This document shows, piece after piece, positions 6,112 through 13,497 of a stretch of DNA of 30,068 nt. This stretch comes from CAIVAT01 sp037137455 (GTDB taxonomy: Bacteria; Bacteroidota; Bacteroidia; Bacteroidales; FEN-979). The translations under genes were made by a program, and so were the position numbers. The stretch covers positions 1-30,068 of the forward strand of contig JBAXKG010000035.1 in assembly GCA_037137455.1 (NCBI GenBank), in the 5' to 3' direction. Within the stretch, counting starts at the first letter, position 1. Every line of letters starts with the position of its first letter. The notes under the pieces were generated by a model, which was not told the origin of the DNA, did not search any database, and was given only the letters and a program-made list of their open reading frames with translations.

Positions 6112-7083
6112 ATGTCAATTCTTGTAAATAACATCACGAAGATTTTCGGCGCTCAAAAGGCCCTGGATTCTGTTTCGATTGAAATAAAGCCTGGCGAGAT
6201 CGTTGGACTGCTTGGCCCGAATGGCGCCGGGAAGAGCACACTTATGAAAATCCTGACCTGTTTCATCCCACCTACTTCGGGCGATGCTTCGGTATGTGGC
6301 TTCGATGTGCTCGAACAAAGTATAGAGGTTCGGAAAAAAGTGGGTTACCTCCCTGAAAACAATCCGCTTTACCCGGATCTTTATGTGAGGGAATTCCTTG
6401 GTTTTATCGCGGGAACCCATCAGCTGAAAGGTAATATTGCCAAAAGGGTGGCCGAAATGGTCGAAATCACCGGACTTCAGACTGAGCAGCATAAAAAAAT
6501 CGGCGCCCTTTCGAAGGGATACCGTCAGCGCGTGGGACTTGCACAGGCTATGATCCACTCCCCTGAAGTTCTTATCCTTGATGAACCGACCTCGGGACTT
6601 GATCCGAATCAATTGCTCGAAATCCGTCATCTGATCACCGAGGCAGGCAAAACCAAAACTGTTATGATGTCGACTCACATAATGCAAGAGGTTGAGGCTG
6701 TTTGCAACAGGGCGATCATCATTCACCAGGGCCGTATCGTTGCAGATGATTACACCGCGAACCTTCAGCAAATCGCCAAATCAAGAGCCATCATAAAAGT
6801 TGAATTCGCCGCACCGGTAAGTAGGGATGCCTTGCTGAGTATTAATGGTGTGATTGATGTTTTTAATCCTTTGGATTCTGTTGAAAAACCGGTGAACCGG
6901 GCAGCAAAGGCCGAATTAAAACTGATTCCTGAATCATTGATTTGGCGCCTTGCATCCAATCCGGCGAATGATATACGCGCGGCAGTTTTTCAATTCGCCG
7001 TGGAGCATAATTTCACCGTACTTTCATTGCAAAAGGAAGAACAGAAGCTTGAAGAGGTATTTCAGGAACTGACGAAAAACTAA
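6112..7083 (+). CDS. gldA: ABC transporter ATP-binding protein, GldA-like
   Basis: ATPase subunit of an ABC transporter, 323 residues. Walker A GPNGAGKS (35-42), signature LSKGYRQR (133-140), Walker B VLILDEP (153-159) and the switch histidine in STHIMQEVEA are all intact. The segments GYLPENNPLYPDLYVREFL and LDPNQLLEIRHLI match GldA, the ATPase of the gliding-motility/T9SS-associated GldAFG transporter. I chose ATG at 6112 (MSILVNN); a TTG two codons earlier is possible. The membrane partners GldF and GldG are not in the window, so the gene stands alone here. It could also be a related ABC-2-type ATPase of other function. Confidence 0.8.
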   Translation: MSILVNNITKIFGAQKALDSVSIEIKPGEIVGLLGPNGAGKSTLMKILTCFIPPTSGDASVCGFDVLEQSIEVRKKVGYLPENNPLYPDLYVREFLGFIAGTHQLKGNIAKRVAEMVEITGLQTEQHKKIGALSKGYRQRVGLAQAMIHSPEVLILDEPTSGLDPNQLLEIRHLITEAGKTKTVMMSTHIMQEVEAVCNRAIIIHQGRIVADDYTANLQQIAKSRAIIKVEFAAPVSRDALLSINGVIDVFNPLDSVEKPVNRAAKAELKLIPESLIWRLASNPANDIRAAVFQFAVEHNFTVLSLQKEEQKLEEVFQELTKN

Positions 7084-7171
7084 GCGAATTGCGATTTGGG
7101 ATTTCCGAATAATAATTTTAATCGTTCGTTGTAAATTCTTGTCCCATTTCTTTTCAAATTAAATTTTTTAC

Positions 7172-7179
7172 TACTTTTG
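7172..7179 (+). promoter_or_regulatory. -7 promoter element for metK
   Basis: TACTTTTG matches TAnnTTTG. A weak -33 candidate, TTTC, lies at 7147-7150 (21-base spacer). Transcription would begin around 7185, immediately before the SAM-II-like aptamer, so aptamer and promoter positions support each other. Confidence 0.6.
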
Positions 7180-7189
7180 CAGTCAGATT

Positions 7190-7245
7190 AGTGGACAGAT
7201 TTGATTGATTGCAACCACTGGAAAAAAATGCTAAAACAACATTTC
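7190..7245 (+). ncRNA. SAM-II riboswitch (candidate) upstream of metK
   Basis: The features of the SAM-II (metA-motif) aptamer appear in order. P1 is formed by AGTGG (7190-7194) and CCACT (7215-7219). The loop holds GATTTGA (7198-7204) and ATTGCAA (7208-7214). The joining region is A-rich, and the conserved GCTAAAA (7230-7236) forms the pseudoknot side. SAM-II binds S-adenosylmethionine and typically represses SAM or methionine synthesis genes; it is known mainly from Alphaproteobacteria and also from Bacteroidota. The next gene, metK, makes SAM, so feedback control is expected. The match is by eye, with a short P1. Confidence 0.78.
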
Positions 7246-7257
7246 CTCCCATCAATC

Positions 7258-7292
7258 GTAAATCTAAAATCATAAATCTAAAATCTAAAATT
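7258..7292. repeat. Tandem repeat, 7-bp unit TAAAATC (5 degenerate copies)
   Basis: GTAAATC, TAAAATC, ATAAATC, TAAAATC and TAAAATT follow with a strict 7-bp period in the metK 5' untranslated region, between the riboswitch and the start codon at 7299. Confidence 0.8.
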
Positions 7293-7298
7293 AAAGAA

Positions 7299-8642
7299 AT
7301 GGGATATTTATTTACATCGGAGTCCGTATCAGAAGGACATCCCGATAAAGTTGCCGATCAGATTTCGGATGCATTGCTCGATGAATTCATGAAATGGGAC
7401 CCGGAGTCAAAAGTGGCTTGTGAAACCTTCGTTACTACCGGACTGGTTGTTTGCGGAGGTGAAGTGAGGACCCAGGGATGGGTTGATGTGCAGGAAACAG
7501 CCCGTCGTGTTGTGCGGGAAATTGGCTATACCAAAGCTGAATACAGGTTTGATTCCGAGTCATGCGGTGTGATCTCCACTATTCATGAGCAGTCGCCCGA
7601 CATAAACCAGGGAGTTGTGCGCGAAAAAAAGGAGGACCAGGGCGCCGGCGACCAGGGAATGATGTTCGGTTATGCCTGTAACGAAATGGATAACCTGATG
7701 CCGATGTCAATTGAATTGGCCCATATCATGCTTCAGGAATTAGCCGGAATCCGTCGCGAAGGCAAGCAGATGAAATATCTGCGTCCCGACAGCAAGTCGC
7801 AGGTAACGGTTGAGTATGATGATAATGGGAAACCGGTGCGTATCGATACCATCGTGATAAGTACCCAGCATGATGATTTTATAAAACCCAAAGATAAGTC
7901 GGCCAGGGCTGAAAAAGCAGCCGAAAAAGCAATGCAGGATAAAATCAGGGATGACGTTCAGAAAATCCTTATCCCCCGGGTAAAAAAGACCCTGCCAACA
8001 CGGATTCAAAAGCTATTCCATGGCGATTACAAACTGCATGTGAACCCCACCGGGAAGTTTGTTATCGGAGGGCCTCATGGCGACACCGGCCTTACCGGCC
8101 GCAAAATCATAGTTGATACCTATGGCGGGCATGGAGCACACGGCGGCGGAGCTTTCTCGGGAAAAGATCCTTCGAAGGTTGACCGATCAGCAGCTTATGC
8201 AGCACGACATATCGCAAAGAATATGGTGGCAGCTGGGGTTGCCGATCAGGCGCTCATCCAGGTAGCCTATGCCATTGGCGTTGCACAGCCGGTAGGCTTA
8301 TATGTAAATACTTTTGGTACAGCCAGGGTGAAAGATAAAAAAGGCAAAATTCTCACCGATGGAGTGATTTCCGAAAAAATCAATAAAATATTCGACCTTC
8401 GCCCCTACTCTATCGTTGAGCGGTTTGGCCTCAAGAACCCCATATACCAGCCTACTGCTTCATATGGCCATTTCGGACGCGATTATTATACCAAAGAGAT
8501 AGAGGTTTTTTATCCGGTAAAAGGTTCAAAGGCCAAAAAAGTAAATGGAAACGGGAAAGAGGTGTACCTGAAGAAGGTCGATTTCTTTGCCTGGGAAAAG
8601 CTTGATTATGTTGATAAGGTCAGGAAAGAATTTGGAATTTAG
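7299..8642 (+). CDS. metK: S-adenosylmethionine synthetase
   Basis: Enzyme of 447 residues making S-adenosylmethionine from methionine and ATP in the cytoplasm. The substrate-binding motif SEGHPDKVADQISDA (11-25), the flexible-loop region near SPDINQGV, and the glycine-rich GGAFSGKDPSKVDRSAAYAAR segment are all present. I chose the ATG at 7299 (MGYLFTSESVSEGHPDK), the family start; the longer open frame from 7209 translates the riboswitch and repeats. At 447 residues it is longer than the E. coli enzyme (about 384), with an inserted lysine/alanine-rich stretch (KDKSARAEKAAEKAMQDK) and a long C-terminus, as in other Bacteroidota. A SAM-II-like riboswitch precedes it. Confidence 0.98.
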   Translation: MGYLFTSESVSEGHPDKVADQISDALLDEFMKWDPESKVACETFVTTGLVVCGGEVRTQGWVDVQETARRVVREIGYTKAEYRFDSESCGVISTIHEQSPDINQGVVREKKEDQGAGDQGMMFGYACNEMDNLMPMSIELAHIMLQELAGIRREGKQMKYLRPDSKSQVTVEYDDNGKPVRIDTIVISTQHDDFIKPKDKSARAEKAAEKAMQDKIRDDVQKILIPRVKKTLPTRIQKLFHGDYKLHVNPTGKFVIGGPHGDTGLTGRKIIVDTYGGHGAHGGGAFSGKDPSKVDRSAAYAARHIAKNMVAAGVADQALIQVAYAIGVAQPVGLYVNTFGTARVKDKKGKILTDGVISEKINKIFDLRPYSIVERFGLKNPIYQPTASYGHFGRDYYTKEIEVFYPVKGSKAKKVNGNGKEVYLKKVDFFAWEKLDYVDKVRKEFGI

Positions 8643-8707
8643 TCCCATTTATTATTTCAGCCTGCATAAAACAGATTTTAATGCGTTTTAAATGCAAAGA
8701 ATCTGAA

Positions 8708-9613
8708 ATGAAATTCAATTGCATCCTTGTTTTTCTGACCGTCATCCTGCTTTCATTTGAGGTTGAAGCGCAGATCAATATTAAAACCTACACCTCGGCG
8801 ACCGATACTTTTTATTGGAAGCGTTACACCCACATTCCTAAACCCGCGAAAATCAACCTGAAGCAGTTCACGGTTTCACGTTCGGGTAAAATTATCGAAT
8901 CATTCCTGTTAAAACATCTGGATCAATTTCCGCAATTTACAGATGATTCAGTACCACGGTTCAGCCCAAAGGATTTAAAAAAATGCCTCTATCCGCTCGA
9001 TATCAACGGAGATAACCTGCCCGATATGATCTTCAGTGGTTACAGCGGCGGGGAGTCGGATATTGTTAAGATATACCTTAACCGCACTGATAGTTTTGAA
9101 CTTGTATTCGAAGATTACCAATATATTACAAAATTCACCTGCGGGCATGGTCTGCTTACTGAAATGCAAACCGGAGATGCCGGCTGCTGCGATAACTATC
9201 TTTACTTTACACGCGATTACTCTGTAAAACTGGAGAATGGGAAGCCATTGTTTGTCAAAGGCAAGCAGCAGGTAGTTTACAAATACACCGAAGAACCGGA
9301 CATCTGTTATCCCCGGGGGATCCCATTCGCGATGAAATCGGATACCATGTTGGTCAGGGCTTCGGCAGCACAGTTGAATGAACCCTTTAATCCGCATCTT
9401 GAAACCTTTGGCAATATTATTGCCAAGTATCGTACAAGGGCAAAAGGCATAGCCTTGGCTTACAAATCATATGGTAAAGGGAACGACTGGTATTTTGTTG
9501 AAATTTTCCCGGATGCCGCCCCTTCTGCCTCCATTCTTTATGATGTTGAAAAAATGCCTACCTTCATCAGGGGTTGGGTTTCGGGGCAAGCCATTTTATT
9601 AGGCCCGGAATAG
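8708..9613 (+). CDS. Unknown secreted protein with VCBS/FG-GAP-like segment
   Basis: Protein of 301 residues that I do not recognise as a named family. It starts with a signal peptide (MKFNCILVFLTVILLSFEVEAQ, cleavage likely after EA-Q), so it is exported to the periplasm or beyond. The segment YPLDINGDNLPDMIFSGYSGG resembles the calcium-binding DxNxDxxxD loop of VCBS/FG-GAP repeats. A paired-cysteine motif GCCDN follows, and no T9SS C-terminal domain is seen. I chose ATG at 8708 because it opens the signal peptide; the frame runs open from 8681. It lies 65 bases after metK with no clear promoter or terminator between, so read-through is possible, though a functional link to metK is not evident. 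Confidence 0.7.
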   Translation: MKFNCILVFLTVILLSFEVEAQINIKTYTSATDTFYWKRYTHIPKPAKINLKQFTVSRSGKIIESFLLKHLDQFPQFTDDSVPRFSPKDLKKCLYPLDINGDNLPDMIFSGYSGGESDIVKIYLNRTDSFELVFEDYQYITKFTCGHGLLTEMQTGDAGCCDNYLYFTRDYSVKLENGKPLFVKGKQQVVYKYTEEPDICYPRGIPFAMKSDTMLVRASAAQLNEPFNPHLETFGNIIAKYRTRAKGIALAYKSYGKGNDWYFVEIFPDAAPSASILYDVEKMPTFIRGWVSGQAILLGPE

Positions 9614-9631
9614 ACAATCCTTTCCGGCATT

Positions 9632-9656
9632 ACCTGATTTCGCTTCAGGTTTTTTT
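9632..9656 (+). terminator. Rho-independent terminator
   Basis: ACCTGA (9632-9637) and TCAGGT (9645-9650) form a 6-bp stem with a 7-base loop, followed by a run of T to 9656. It ends the plus-strand gene 8708-9613 and touches the 3' end of the convergent gene 9655-10398. Confidence 0.65.
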
Positions 9657-10398
9657 AGTGTTTTACAATCAGCTTTTTTACCTGAGGGATATTGGAATCG
9701 ACCAGCAGCGAATAAAAATAAATGCCATCTTTCAAATTTGTTGTGTTGATGGTAAATTTCCCGCTGCCGGATATGAGTTGGCCTGATTGCACAGTCGACC
9801 CAAGGATATTGCGGATAATTACCGATCCGGTTGAACCTGGCGCGATTGAATAATCGAAACTGGCGCTGACTCCGGCCGGGTTCGGATATGCATTTGAAAG
9901 CGCTGCCCGATTAGCGATTACATCTTCAATATCTAAAGGATAAGATGTGTATTTAATTGTAACGCTGATTGAGTCTTTCACGTTGGCGCTATCGAAAAAA
10001 ACCCAGCTAACCACGCTTTCGCCAGGGGCTAAGGGTCGAAATTCTTGCTGATTATAATGCCCGATAAAATCAGTAATGGTTTGACCTGCCTCTATTGGCT
10101 GTGCATTAGGCGAAACATTTATTTCAGGGGAGTAGCAGCTTCCGGCCCAGCACATTGTAATTTCGGTAGAATCAAGCATTGTAAGTTGATATTTTTTGCA
10201 TATAACATTGATCGTCTTCACGCCAATATTTTTAACATTCAAATAGGTAATAAGCTTAACACTGTCGGGGGTTCCCTCTTGTACAATAACGGAATTTGGT
10301 AGTATAATTCCATGGATATCTGATAGTTCAAGGCTTTGAGCAAAGCATGAAAAAGTAATTGTTGAAAGTAAAAAAAGGGTAAGTAATCGTATATTCAT
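9655..10398 (-). CDS. T9SS-exported protein of unknown function
   Basis: Protein of 247 residues with a signal peptide (MNIRLLTLFLLSTITFSCFAQ). A middle domain of about 150 residues looks like an Ig-like beta sandwich and carries CWAGSCYSP (83-91) with a further cysteine at 67. A T9SS type A sorting domain begins at YPNP (171-174) and ends in VKKLIVKH. The protein should cross the outer membrane through the type IX system and be attached or released after removal of the C-terminal domain. It is divergently transcribed from the Omp28-like gene, 112 bases away. Function is not known; the short cysteine motif recurs, from memory, in other secreted Bacteroidota proteins. Confidence 0.8.
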   Translation of the reverse strand: MNIRLLTLFLLSTITFSCFAQSLELSDIHGIILPNSVIVQEGTPDSVKLITYLNVKNIGVKTINVICKKYQLTMLDSTEITMCWAGSCYSPEINVSPNAQPIEAGQTITDFIGHYNQQEFRPLAPGESVVSWVFFDSANVKDSISVTIKYTSYPLDIEDVIANRAALSNAYPNPAGVSASFDYSIAPGSTGSVIIRNILGSTVQSGQLISGSGKFTINTTNLKDGIYFYSLLVDSNIPQVKKLIVKH

Positions 10399-10426
10399 AT
10401 TTATTTGTCTGGTTTTATTTATCGCG

Positions 10427-10434
10427 CAAAATTA
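10427..10434 (-). promoter_or_regulatory. -7 promoter element for the T9SS gene 9655-10398
   Basis: On the minus strand TAATTTTG (10434-10427) matches TAnnTTTG, about 29 bases before the gene start. The -33 box is weak (ATTG at 10454-10451, 16-base spacer). Confidence 0.5.
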
Positions 10435-10453
10435 CAAAACATTCGGGAAACAA

Positions 10454-10484
10454 TTTCACTCTGACTGAGTATTTACTACTTTTG
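10454..10484 (+). promoter_or_regulatory. Promoter of the Omp28-like gene
   Basis: TTTC (10454-10457), a 19-base spacer and TACTTTTG (10477-10484) fit the Bacteroidota -33/-7 pattern, 27 bases before the ATG at 10511. It forms a divergent pair with the element at 10427-10434. Confidence 0.6.
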
Positions 10485-10510
10485 CAGATTATTTACTTAA
10501 AAAAACATTA

Positions 10511-12196
10511 ATGAAAAGAGTTTTATTATTGGCAGTTATCTGTTTTCAAATGGCAACGGGATACACCCAAACACAACGAAAGATATTACTTGAGGAATTT
10601 ACCTCTGCAACCTGCCCGCCATGTGTTAGCGCAAACACGAGATTTCACAACTGGCAAATTCAGAACCCTGATAAATTTAGTTCGATTTATTATCATGTAA
10701 ACTGGCCTGCCCCCGGCGATCCCATGAATCTGGCCAATCCATCTGAAAATTCGGCGAGGGTTGGTTTTTATGGAGTTTCATACGTTCCCCAGTCGAACCT
10801 CGATGGTAATTATTTCAACGGAAGTGCAAGCGGTTGGAGTATGACTACCATTAATAACCGTTATGCGATGCCTTCGCCTTTTGAAATCCAGCTTCAGCAC
10901 AGCCTTTCATCGGGGCAGGATTCTGTATTTTCAACCATGCTGATAAAATGCACTCAGGATATTTCTGCAAGTATGACTGCCCACAATGTCATTATTGAAA
11001 AGTGGATCCATTTTAATTCTGCTCCATGTGCCAGTTCAAATGGCGAGCGGGATTTTTACAATGTCATGAAAAAAATGCTTCCCGGTTCCAATGGCACTAC
11101 AATCGCATCATCAATGGCAGCAGGCGATTACCTTTTGGTTGAAGGGGCCTGGAAATTTGGGACTGTCTATGATAAAAGCATGATCGCATCAGTTGGATTT
11201 GTTCAGAATAAAAGCACCAGGGAGATTTATCAAACAGCCAACAGTTCAGCAAACGCATTGGTTTTGCCCTATAATAATGATGTCCAGGTAATGGAAGTCC
11301 TCAATATTCCTGATAAAACATGTAAAAATAATATTGCTCCATTTGTCAGGATCCGTAACAACGGGAATGGCACAATTGGAGGCATGATCATTAATTATAA
11401 GATAAATGACGGGCCCCTGAGCTCGTTTACCTGGACCGGCGCCCTTGCAAGTATGCAAAAAACCGTAGTAGCCCTGCCAGAATATCTGTTTGATATCCTT
11501 CCGCAGAATGTAATTACGATTTATACAACAAGTCCGAACAATTCACCGGATCAATACGTTAAGAATGACACGATCCATTATAACTTTTCCACATCGCCGA
11601 TATCAACGAATGAGATAGCGCTGGTACTTCGCACCGATAATGCCCCGCAGGAAACCACATGGGATGTGAAGAATTCGCAGGGAATTACATTGGCATCCGG
11701 CGGGCCATATTCGATTTCCAGCCAGATAATACGTGACACTATCCATCTTCCTCAGGCCGATTGTTATACCTTCACGATACACGATACCGGTGGAGATGGT
11801 ATTTGTTGCGCGAAAGGTATCGGGGTCTACTCTCTTTCATCAGGTAGTACCATAATCAGGCAAGGCGGGCAATTTGGATTTTCGGAAGTTGGTGAATTTT
11901 GGATGGATGCACTTACATCGGTTGAAGAGGAAAATAATAGCAACTCTATGAATGTCTATCCCAATCCGTTTGATGGCTCAGCGAAGGTATTATTTCAATT
12001 GAACAAAAGCAGTGATGTGTTCATGAACCTCTATTCTGTTTTCGGAAAATTGGTAACCAGCATTTCACTGGGGAGCAAAAGTGCGGGTCAGCATGAAACG
12101 CTTCTGGATGGCGCCGGGCTGAAACCCGGGATTTACATTCTTCAGCTTAAAACGGACTCAGGCATTTATTCACGTAAGGTATCAGTAATCAGGTAG
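10511..12196 (+). CDS. Omp28-like, thioredoxin-fold T9SS-exported protein
   Basis: Protein of 561 residues. Order of parts: a signal peptide (residues 1-20); a thioredoxin-like Omp28 domain starting at ILLEEFTSATCPPC with redox-type cysteines C35 and C38, followed by a GVSYVPQSNLDG segment that carries the cis-proline region; a middle beta-rich part with PKD/CARDB-like character; and a T9SS type A sorting domain from VYPNPF (about residue 482) to the end (GIYSRKVSVIR). Omp28 was described as a surface protein of Porphyromonas gingivalis. The CPPC motif suggests a disulfide redox role at the cell surface, but that is inference. The last 15 bases overlap the convergent DUF2027 gene. Confidence 0.88.
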   Translation: MKRVLLLAVICFQMATGYTQTQRKILLEEFTSATCPPCVSANTRFHNWQIQNPDKFSSIYYHVNWPAPGDPMNLANPSENSARVGFYGVSYVPQSNLDGNYFNGSASGWSMTTINNRYAMPSPFEIQLQHSLSSGQDSVFSTMLIKCTQDISASMTAHNVIIEKWIHFNSAPCASSNGERDFYNVMKKMLPGSNGTTIASSMAAGDYLLVEGAWKFGTVYDKSMIASVGFVQNKSTREIYQTANSSANALVLPYNNDVQVMEVLNIPDKTCKNNIAPFVRIRNNGNGTIGGMIINYKINDGPLSSFTWTGALASMQKTVVALPEYLFDILPQNVITIYTTSPNNSPDQYVKNDTIHYNFSTSPISTNEIALVLRTDNAPQETTWDVKNSQGITLASGGPYSISSQIIRDTIHLPQADCYTFTIHDTGGDGICCAKGIGVYSLSSGSTIIRQGGQFGFSEVGEFWMDALTSVEEENNSNSMNVYPNPFDGSAKVLFQLNKSSDVFMNLYSVFGKLVTSISLGSKSAGQHETLLDGAGLKPGIYILQLKTDSGIYSRKVSVIR

Positions 12197-13264
12197 CTGA
12201 CCGCTATATTGAAATCTGATCTCAAGAGCTCCAACGCCATATTTCGCCATGGGGGCATCGAAGAACTCGATGCCTTCCTGCTTTTTAAGCAAATCAATAA
12301 TATTGTTTCGCAAAACGCCATTTCCCACGCCATGGATGAAGATAACCTTTCGAAAATGGCTGGTGACGGCGCTGTCGATACATTTCAGAAAAAAACTTTT
12401 TTGAAATTCGAGAATTTCAGAATTCTCCAGATTTGTGGGATCATCGACCAGTTCATGAATATGAAGGTCAACAACTGCTTCACCTGGCGCCACCTGATAT
12501 TTCATGATCAGCGGATCGGGGTTCTGGGATGTTTTGCCCTGGCTTTCAGTTTCACCCGTTACAGCACGATTCTCAGACTGAAAATGATCGGTAAGAGAGA
12601 GCACCTTAACAACTATTCCCTTTTCCCGTATCACGGGATGTTCACGGTATCTGCCTTCTTTAAAAAAATTCTTTCCTTCAACCCTGAATTCCGAATTAAA
12701 TGGCGGTAGTACAAACCTGGTTTGCTGTTTATGAAACAGGAATTGCATGTATCCTTCAGTCCAATGTGACAATTGTTCGCGGTTGATAGTATCAAGCAGC
12801 AGTTTTGAGTCAGGGAAAATACTGCCATAGTCAACCCCTTCATAATGACCAAGAGGAGTCTTTCTGAAAATATTATATAAGATATCGAACGAGCTGTTGT
12901 TGATCAGAAACACATCAACCTGACCGGTTATAAGCCATTTTTGATCATGTGGAACAAATGCAAGATAAATATCTTCTGATTTACGATCTGAAATCAGGTG
13001 AGCCGGGAGATGGCTCAACCTGTCATCTGAGGGTTCATCAATGGCAGAAGAATCTTCAGGGAGATCAATATTGTAATGATCCTCAAAAAAGCGTCCTGCC
13101 GCATCCTTCGAATCAATTTTTATCAATTCACTAATCATGGTGGGGATTTCAAATCCATCTTCGATAAGGATACTCACCATTCGGCTGTCAATTATTTTCG
13201 CCACGATACCTCCGCCGGATGTATTGAGAAATTTTACTTTATCGCCAATTTTTAAATCACTCAT
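12182..13264 (-). CDS. DUF2027 and Smr domain protein
   Basis: Cytoplasmic protein of 360 residues with no signal peptide. The N-terminal DUF2027 part begins MSDLKIGDKVKFLNTSGGG, an SH3/KOW-like strand pattern. The C-terminal Smr domain (about 264-355) has DLHIHEL (266-272) and HGVGNGVLR (311-319), close to the Smr hallmarks DLHG and HGxGxGxLR. Smr domains of MutS2 and related proteins bind or cut nucleic acid; here the DLHG glycine is replaced (DLHIHEL), as is common in this Bacteroidota family. It is commonly annotated as a DUF2027 or Smr/MutS family protein; the physiological substrate is unknown. Its 3' end overlaps the Omp28-like gene by 15 bases in convergent orientation. Confidence 0.88.
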   Translation of the reverse strand: MSDLKIGDKVKFLNTSGGGIVAKIIDSRMVSILIEDGFEIPTMISELIKIDSKDAAGRFFEDHYNIDLPEDSSAIDEPSDDRLSHLPAHLISDRKSEDIYLAFVPHDQKWLITGQVDVFLINNSSFDILYNIFRKTPLGHYEGVDYGSIFPDSKLLLDTINREQLSHWTEGYMQFLFHKQQTRFVLPPFNSEFRVEGKNFFKEGRYREHPVIREKGIVVKVLSLTDHFQSENRAVTGETESQGKTSQNPDPLIMKYQVAPGEAVVDLHIHELVDDPTNLENSEILEFQKSFFLKCIDSAVTSHFRKVIFIHGVGNGVLRNNIIDLLKKQEGIEFFDAPMAKYGVGALEIRFQYSGQLPDY

Positions 13265-13389
13265 GGTTTAATTTTCTTTCTTAAATAAAATAAAAACTCA
13301 AAGCTCAAAACTTCAATAAAATGTGAAAAAATGATTTGAGGGCAGGTGGATATTGTTTAATAAGTAGTAAAAGAGCCAATTTCCGGTAA

Positions 13390-13397
13390 CAAAGGTA
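13390..13397 (-). promoter_or_regulatory. -7 promoter element for the DUF2027-Smr gene
   Basis: TACCTTTG on the minus strand (13397-13390) matches TAnnTTTG, about 125 bases upstream of the gene. The -33 box is unclear. The whole intergenic region 13265-13497 shows no other gene; it is AT-rich. Confidence 0.4.
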
Positions 13398-13440
13398 GTG
13401 GATTTTATATGTGTCAGGGTGGCGCCCTAAATTGAAAAAT

Positions 13441-13468
13441 CTTGTATATTAAAATAATTAGTAAATTG
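13441..13468 (+). promoter_or_regulatory. Possible promoter of the fadL-like gene
   Basis: CTTG (13441-13444) and TAAATTG (13462-13468, one base short of TAnnTTTG) with a 17-base spacer lie 30 bases before the ATG at 13498. The match is imperfect. Confidence 0.35.
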
Positions 13469-13497
13469 CGCCCAGTATTAACCAAAAAAATGTCATT

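Noticed and set aside
6115..6771. 218-codon minus-strand ORF opposite gldA
   Set aside because: The plus frame has all ABC ATPase motifs; the antisense frame shows no recognisable domain.
7209..7298. 30-residue N-terminal extension of MetK
   Set aside because: It would translate the riboswitch and the 7-bp repeat; MetK begins at MGYLFTSESVSEGHPDK.
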